Source of the DNA: Choanephora cucurbitarum
Lineage: Eukaryota; Mucoromycota; Mucoromycetes; Mucorales; Choanephoraceae
DNA: 58,878 nucleotides
Assembly (NCBI GenBank): GCA_025331435.1
Contig: JAIWNI010000142.1
Location: 1 to 58,878, forward strand
Reading direction: 5' to 3'
How positions within the stretch are numbered: the first letter of the stretch is position 1; every line of letters starts with the position of its first letter. Below are positions 55,860 through 58,878 of this stretch, piece after piece. The notes under the pieces were generated by a model that saw nothing but the letters and a program-made list of their open reading frames with translations, was not told the DNA's origin and did no database searches. Both the position numbers and the translations under genes were made by a program.

Positions 55860-57476
55860 CTAGTAGTGGTATTCTTGACGCTGTTGACTCCAACCTTTGT
55901 GGAGCTGGTCAATTTCAGCTGTGTCTGTTTCAAGTGCTTGGATGATGTGTTGCACACCATTGTTTTGTTCATCCAGTATCTATGTAAGGTCAGCACAAAA
56001 GAATCAAGTATGTTTCATTTGGTTTTACCTTTGTGATGCTAGCCATCTTTTCTTCACTAACAGCATCCCACTCGTCAACACCATCAATCTTGCCATATTT
56101 TCTCCCTGATTCCTTGATCAATTGTAGCTGAGCCCATAATTGACTTAATTTACCATGGAATTGTTCTGAACGCTGTAGTTGATCTTGAATATCTTCAAGG
56201 CGAGAACGCATATGTTCTTCATCAGGCGTAATGCTCAAACCCTTATTGCGTAACACTTGAGCATATTTTAACAACTATTGAGAAAGGCTTAGCATTCAAC
56301 CAACTTTTTGCGTGTTTTCTTGTTACTTACAGTAACCAAGCGTTGTGCTGTCTGCATATGTCTACGCTTATATTCTTCTATCTTTTTGGTGGTTTCCAGC
56401 TGACTCTTTCTTTGTATTTCCTTCAACAGGATCTGAATTTCATCTAATTTAGCATTGTGTGCTTCGCTTAATCTCTGTTGCTGGTCCATACGTTTTTTTA
56501 TATCGTCGAATCCAATAGCCAATGCAGGCACCATTGTCTTTGGGTCGGGGTTAGCCGCTTGGGCAGCATCCCATGCTGCTTGATCATGATCTGCAGGTTT
56601 TTGATACAAATGAACTTGATCTGCAGGCACAACGTTGTAAAAGTAATGTTTGAAGCGACACTTAGGATCAGCAGGATCCCACCAAGACTTCAACTTGGCC
56701 AGAGCATTCCAGACGTTATCAGGCTTGTAGCCCTCTTTAGATGGCTGTAACTTAGTACGCTCTAACTGCTCGAGTTGCGACATCAATTGGAATACTTGCT
56801 GAGCACGTTGTTGGTCTACACCTTGAGGCTGATTGCCAAAGCCTACTGCTGCTCCATTTCCACCAAAGAATGATGTTGTTCCTGCAGGCTTATTGCCAAA
56901 AAGGCTGGGTGTAGTTGTATTAGTGCCAAATGCAGGTTTATTTGCTGTAGCTCCAAATCCTCCAAATCCTGTAGTAGCTGTGTTGTTGGTTGAACCAAAC
57001 AAGCCTCCTGCTGTTGATGTATTAGGTGCTGCTGATGTCAGTGTTGTGTTTCCGAAAGAGAAACCTGTAGTAGGTGCTGTTGATGTGGGTGCACCAAAGG
57101 AAAGGCCGGTAGTAGGTGCTGATGAAGCGGGTGCACCGAAAGAGAGGCCAGTAGAGGCAGGTGTAGTTGTGTTGGCAGTGCCAAAGGCAGGCGTATTTGT
57201 GTTAACAGTACCAAAAGCAGGCGTATTTGTGTTGACATTGCCAAAGGCAGGCGTATTTGTGTTGACATTGCCAAAGGCAGGCGTATTTGTGTTGGCAGTG
57301 CCAAAGGCAGGCGTGGAAGATGGCGCTTGAGAAGTTCCAAAACCTCCAAAGCCTCCAAATCCGCTTGTGGTTGTTGCTGGCGCTGATGTTGCCGGTGCTC
57401 CAAAGCCTCCAAATCCACCTGTACCAGTATTCGATCCTGTTGCTGTAGCTGCTGGTGCTCCAAAAGAAAATGACAT
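55860..57476 (-). CDS. NUP57: FG nucleoporin Nup54/Nup57
   Basis: Three exons (56331-57476, 56029-56274, 55860-55979) give 503 aa. The first 200 residues are FG repeats (MSFSFGAP, FGGFGA, near-identical TPAFGNVNTN units). The central domain reads SWWDPADPKCRFKHYFYN and the rest is coiled coil (DDIKKRMDQQQRLSEAHNAK, YAQVLRNKGLSITPDEEHM). This is the Nup54 (animals)/Nup57 (yeast) component of the central channel trimer with Nup58 and Nup62. Confidence 0.93.
57180..57310 (-). repeat. Tandem 36-bp FG-repeat units in the nucleoporin gene
   Basis: Four to five almost identical 36-bp units, each coding 12 residues of the form TPAFG(N/T)VNTN. The high nucleotide identity suggests recent expansion and probable length variation between strains. 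Confidence 0.8.
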
Positions 57477-57700
57477 TGTGTAGAGAAGAACAAACGCGTA
57501 TCAAATGAGTTCAAACGAAGACTAAAATCACTGTAAAAAAAAATGGTCGCGAATAGCGAGTCACCCAATGAATTGCTTGAGGGCGGATATTTTGAGTGTT
57601 ACCTGTCAATATATGTTCATGCAGTCAAGTAAAATACTTTTAAAAAATTCTTTCTCTCAACTGCACATTTAAGACATTTCGCTTTCTTCTTGATTGAATC
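57477..57700. promoter_or_regulatory. Divergent promoter region
   Basis: 224 bp between the starts of NUP57/54 and the GH5 gene. No clear element. Confidence 0.4.
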
Positions 57701-58848
57701 ATGCTATCAATAAGAGATATAATTTCTGACTCCATAAGTGCGATTTGTACAAGTTTTACTGTCCCAATGAATTTGCTTTCATTCATTGGTGCTCAACACT
57801 ACGAGACATCCTTTGATTACCGCATAACCTCAGCCTGGGGAGCTAATTTGGGAAACTGGCTTATTCTAGAAAAATGGATGGACTCTACTATTTTTGACAG
57901 TTATGCGCCAGGAGCCATTGATGAATGGGCTTTCTCAGAACAAGCCTCGAACCCTGTTGAAGCACTCAAAGAGCATTGGGAAAGTTGGATTACAGAGGAG
58001 GACTTCGTGTTACTATCTAATGCACATGCTAATCACGTACGTATTCCAGTTGGTTATTGGGCATTCATCCCACCAGACAGAGGGGAGCCTTATATCTATG
58101 GCGATCAAAAAGCGCAACTTGAGCGCATTCTTGGGTACTGCAAGGCATATGGTATGTACGCCATTATCGATTTGCATGGGTTGCCGGGTTCTCAAAATGG
58201 GAACGACCACTCTGGTCGCAAGGGGCCTATTGGCTTCTTTACTATGTATAATATCCGTCGTGGTATCAAAGTAGTTAAGGCCATCATCAGTTGGATGAAC
58301 AGTCTTAGTCCTGATCTTAAGAGTACAATAGCAGCTATCGAGGTTGCTAATGAACCGGATGTAGCTGATGATAAGCTTTATCTACTAAAATATTATTACT
58401 TGAGGACCTTTAAGCTTATCCGCAATTCTCCTTTTAAAGTCAACATGATGTTTCATGATGGTTTCAAAGGCCTTAAGGCATGGAGACATTTTTACCCTCA
58501 AAAGCAAATGTTGTCATTGATCTTCATCCATACTATGCATTTCCTCCTGTCAAAGAAACTAATGCTATTATCGATGAGATTCGTAGCTGCAAAAAGCCGG
58601 CTAAAGACTTTCACCTACCGGTGTTTTACGGAGAATGGTCACTTGCTTCTGGTGTATCTAGCGATACTCTTTGGCTGAAAACTATGATGGATTCACAAAT
58701 CTCTGTTTTTAAGGCGACTGGAGCAGGTGGGACCTTCTGGACAATAAAAAACAAAATCAATTCAAGCGTTTGGTCCTTTGAACATCTTGTCCGTGAAGGT
58801 GTCATTACTCCTGAAACATTCAAGTATCATCCAAATGCTCAGTGCTAA
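57701..58848 (+). pseudogene. GH5 exo-beta-1,3-glucanase with a single frameshift
   Basis: ATG 57701. The first frame holds SAWGANLGNWLILEKWM, NHVRIPVGYWAF, DLHGLPGSQNG and the acid/base Glu in EVANEPDV. Around 58488-58495 the frame changes; the second frame continues ANVVIDLHPYYAF, the nucleophile Glu in FYGEWSLA, and GTFWTIKNK to the stop at 58848. The change falls at a run of five T; one more T would restore frame, so it is either a recent mutation or a base-calling error. The family (fungal Exg1) trims cell-wall beta-1,3-glucan. No clear signal peptide is seen. No intron with GT-AG borders explains the shift. Confidence 0.85.
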
Positions 58849-58878
58849 AAGGCGCAATTAGAGACAAGAATTATTCGG

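Noticed and set aside
56833..57330. 165-codon plus-strand frame with KAGVFVLTVP repeats
   Set aside because: Antisense of the FG repeats of the nucleoporin gene.

Overview
The window reads as nuclear DNA of an early-diverging filamentous fungus, most likely Mucorales (Mucoromycota). The evidence is intron-rich genes with short GT-AG introns (about 50-95 nt), AT-rich intergenic DNA with long A/T runs, fungal orthologues (SEC1, GTR1, SPO7, Arb1, Lee1-type CCCH, Jsn1-type PUF), and predicted proteins of a type I know only from mucoralean genomes (PD-(D/E)XK-like proteins at 1-1520 and 46.7-48.1 kb). Product names rest on reading motifs by eye. No database search was run.

Layout. 0-3.8 kb: end of a PD-(D/E)XK-like gene, then broken DNA transposons (MULE and Tc1/IS630 type). 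4.2-5.9 kb: Lee1-type CCCH protein. 6-10 kb: gene-poor, decayed DNA that hides a compact five-exon-or-fewer HP1-like gene (chromo plus chromo shadow, 7564-8203). 10.4-18 kb: NIPA-like Mg transporter, an ADF-H/coiled-coil/PH protein, and a CLIP-170-like microtubule plus-end protein. 20.5-32.9 kb is a dense housekeeping block: small hypothetical protein, ribosomal protein uS3, Edc1/PNRC-type decapping activator, TANGO2, Arb1, SDHAF4, Spo7, a USP25/28-like protein lacking the catalytic cysteine, and GTR1. 33-36.6 kb: F-box relic, CRIPT, a P/Q-rich protein, a Rossmann-fold epimerase-like protein. 37.4-50 kb is a second mobile-element region: two truncated LINEs, a Tc1 copy with a stop codon, at least four inverted-repeat elements, a PUF/RRM gene that ends early, and a lineage-specific gene. 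50.2-58.8 kb: MBOAT acyltransferase, SEC1, a coiled-coil/TM protein, Nup54/57, and a GH5 exo-beta-1,3-glucanase with a one-base frameshift.

Themes. (1) Very small exons needed to restore conserved protein sequence: 3 nt in RPS3, 7 nt in SEC1, 14 nt in the ADF-H/PH gene. (2) Two silencing-pathway proteins, HP1-like and Arb1-like, lie in a window rich in fold-back elements; a functional link is only inference. (3) A likely pseudo-deubiquitinase. I did not find a multi-gene system that I would call new.
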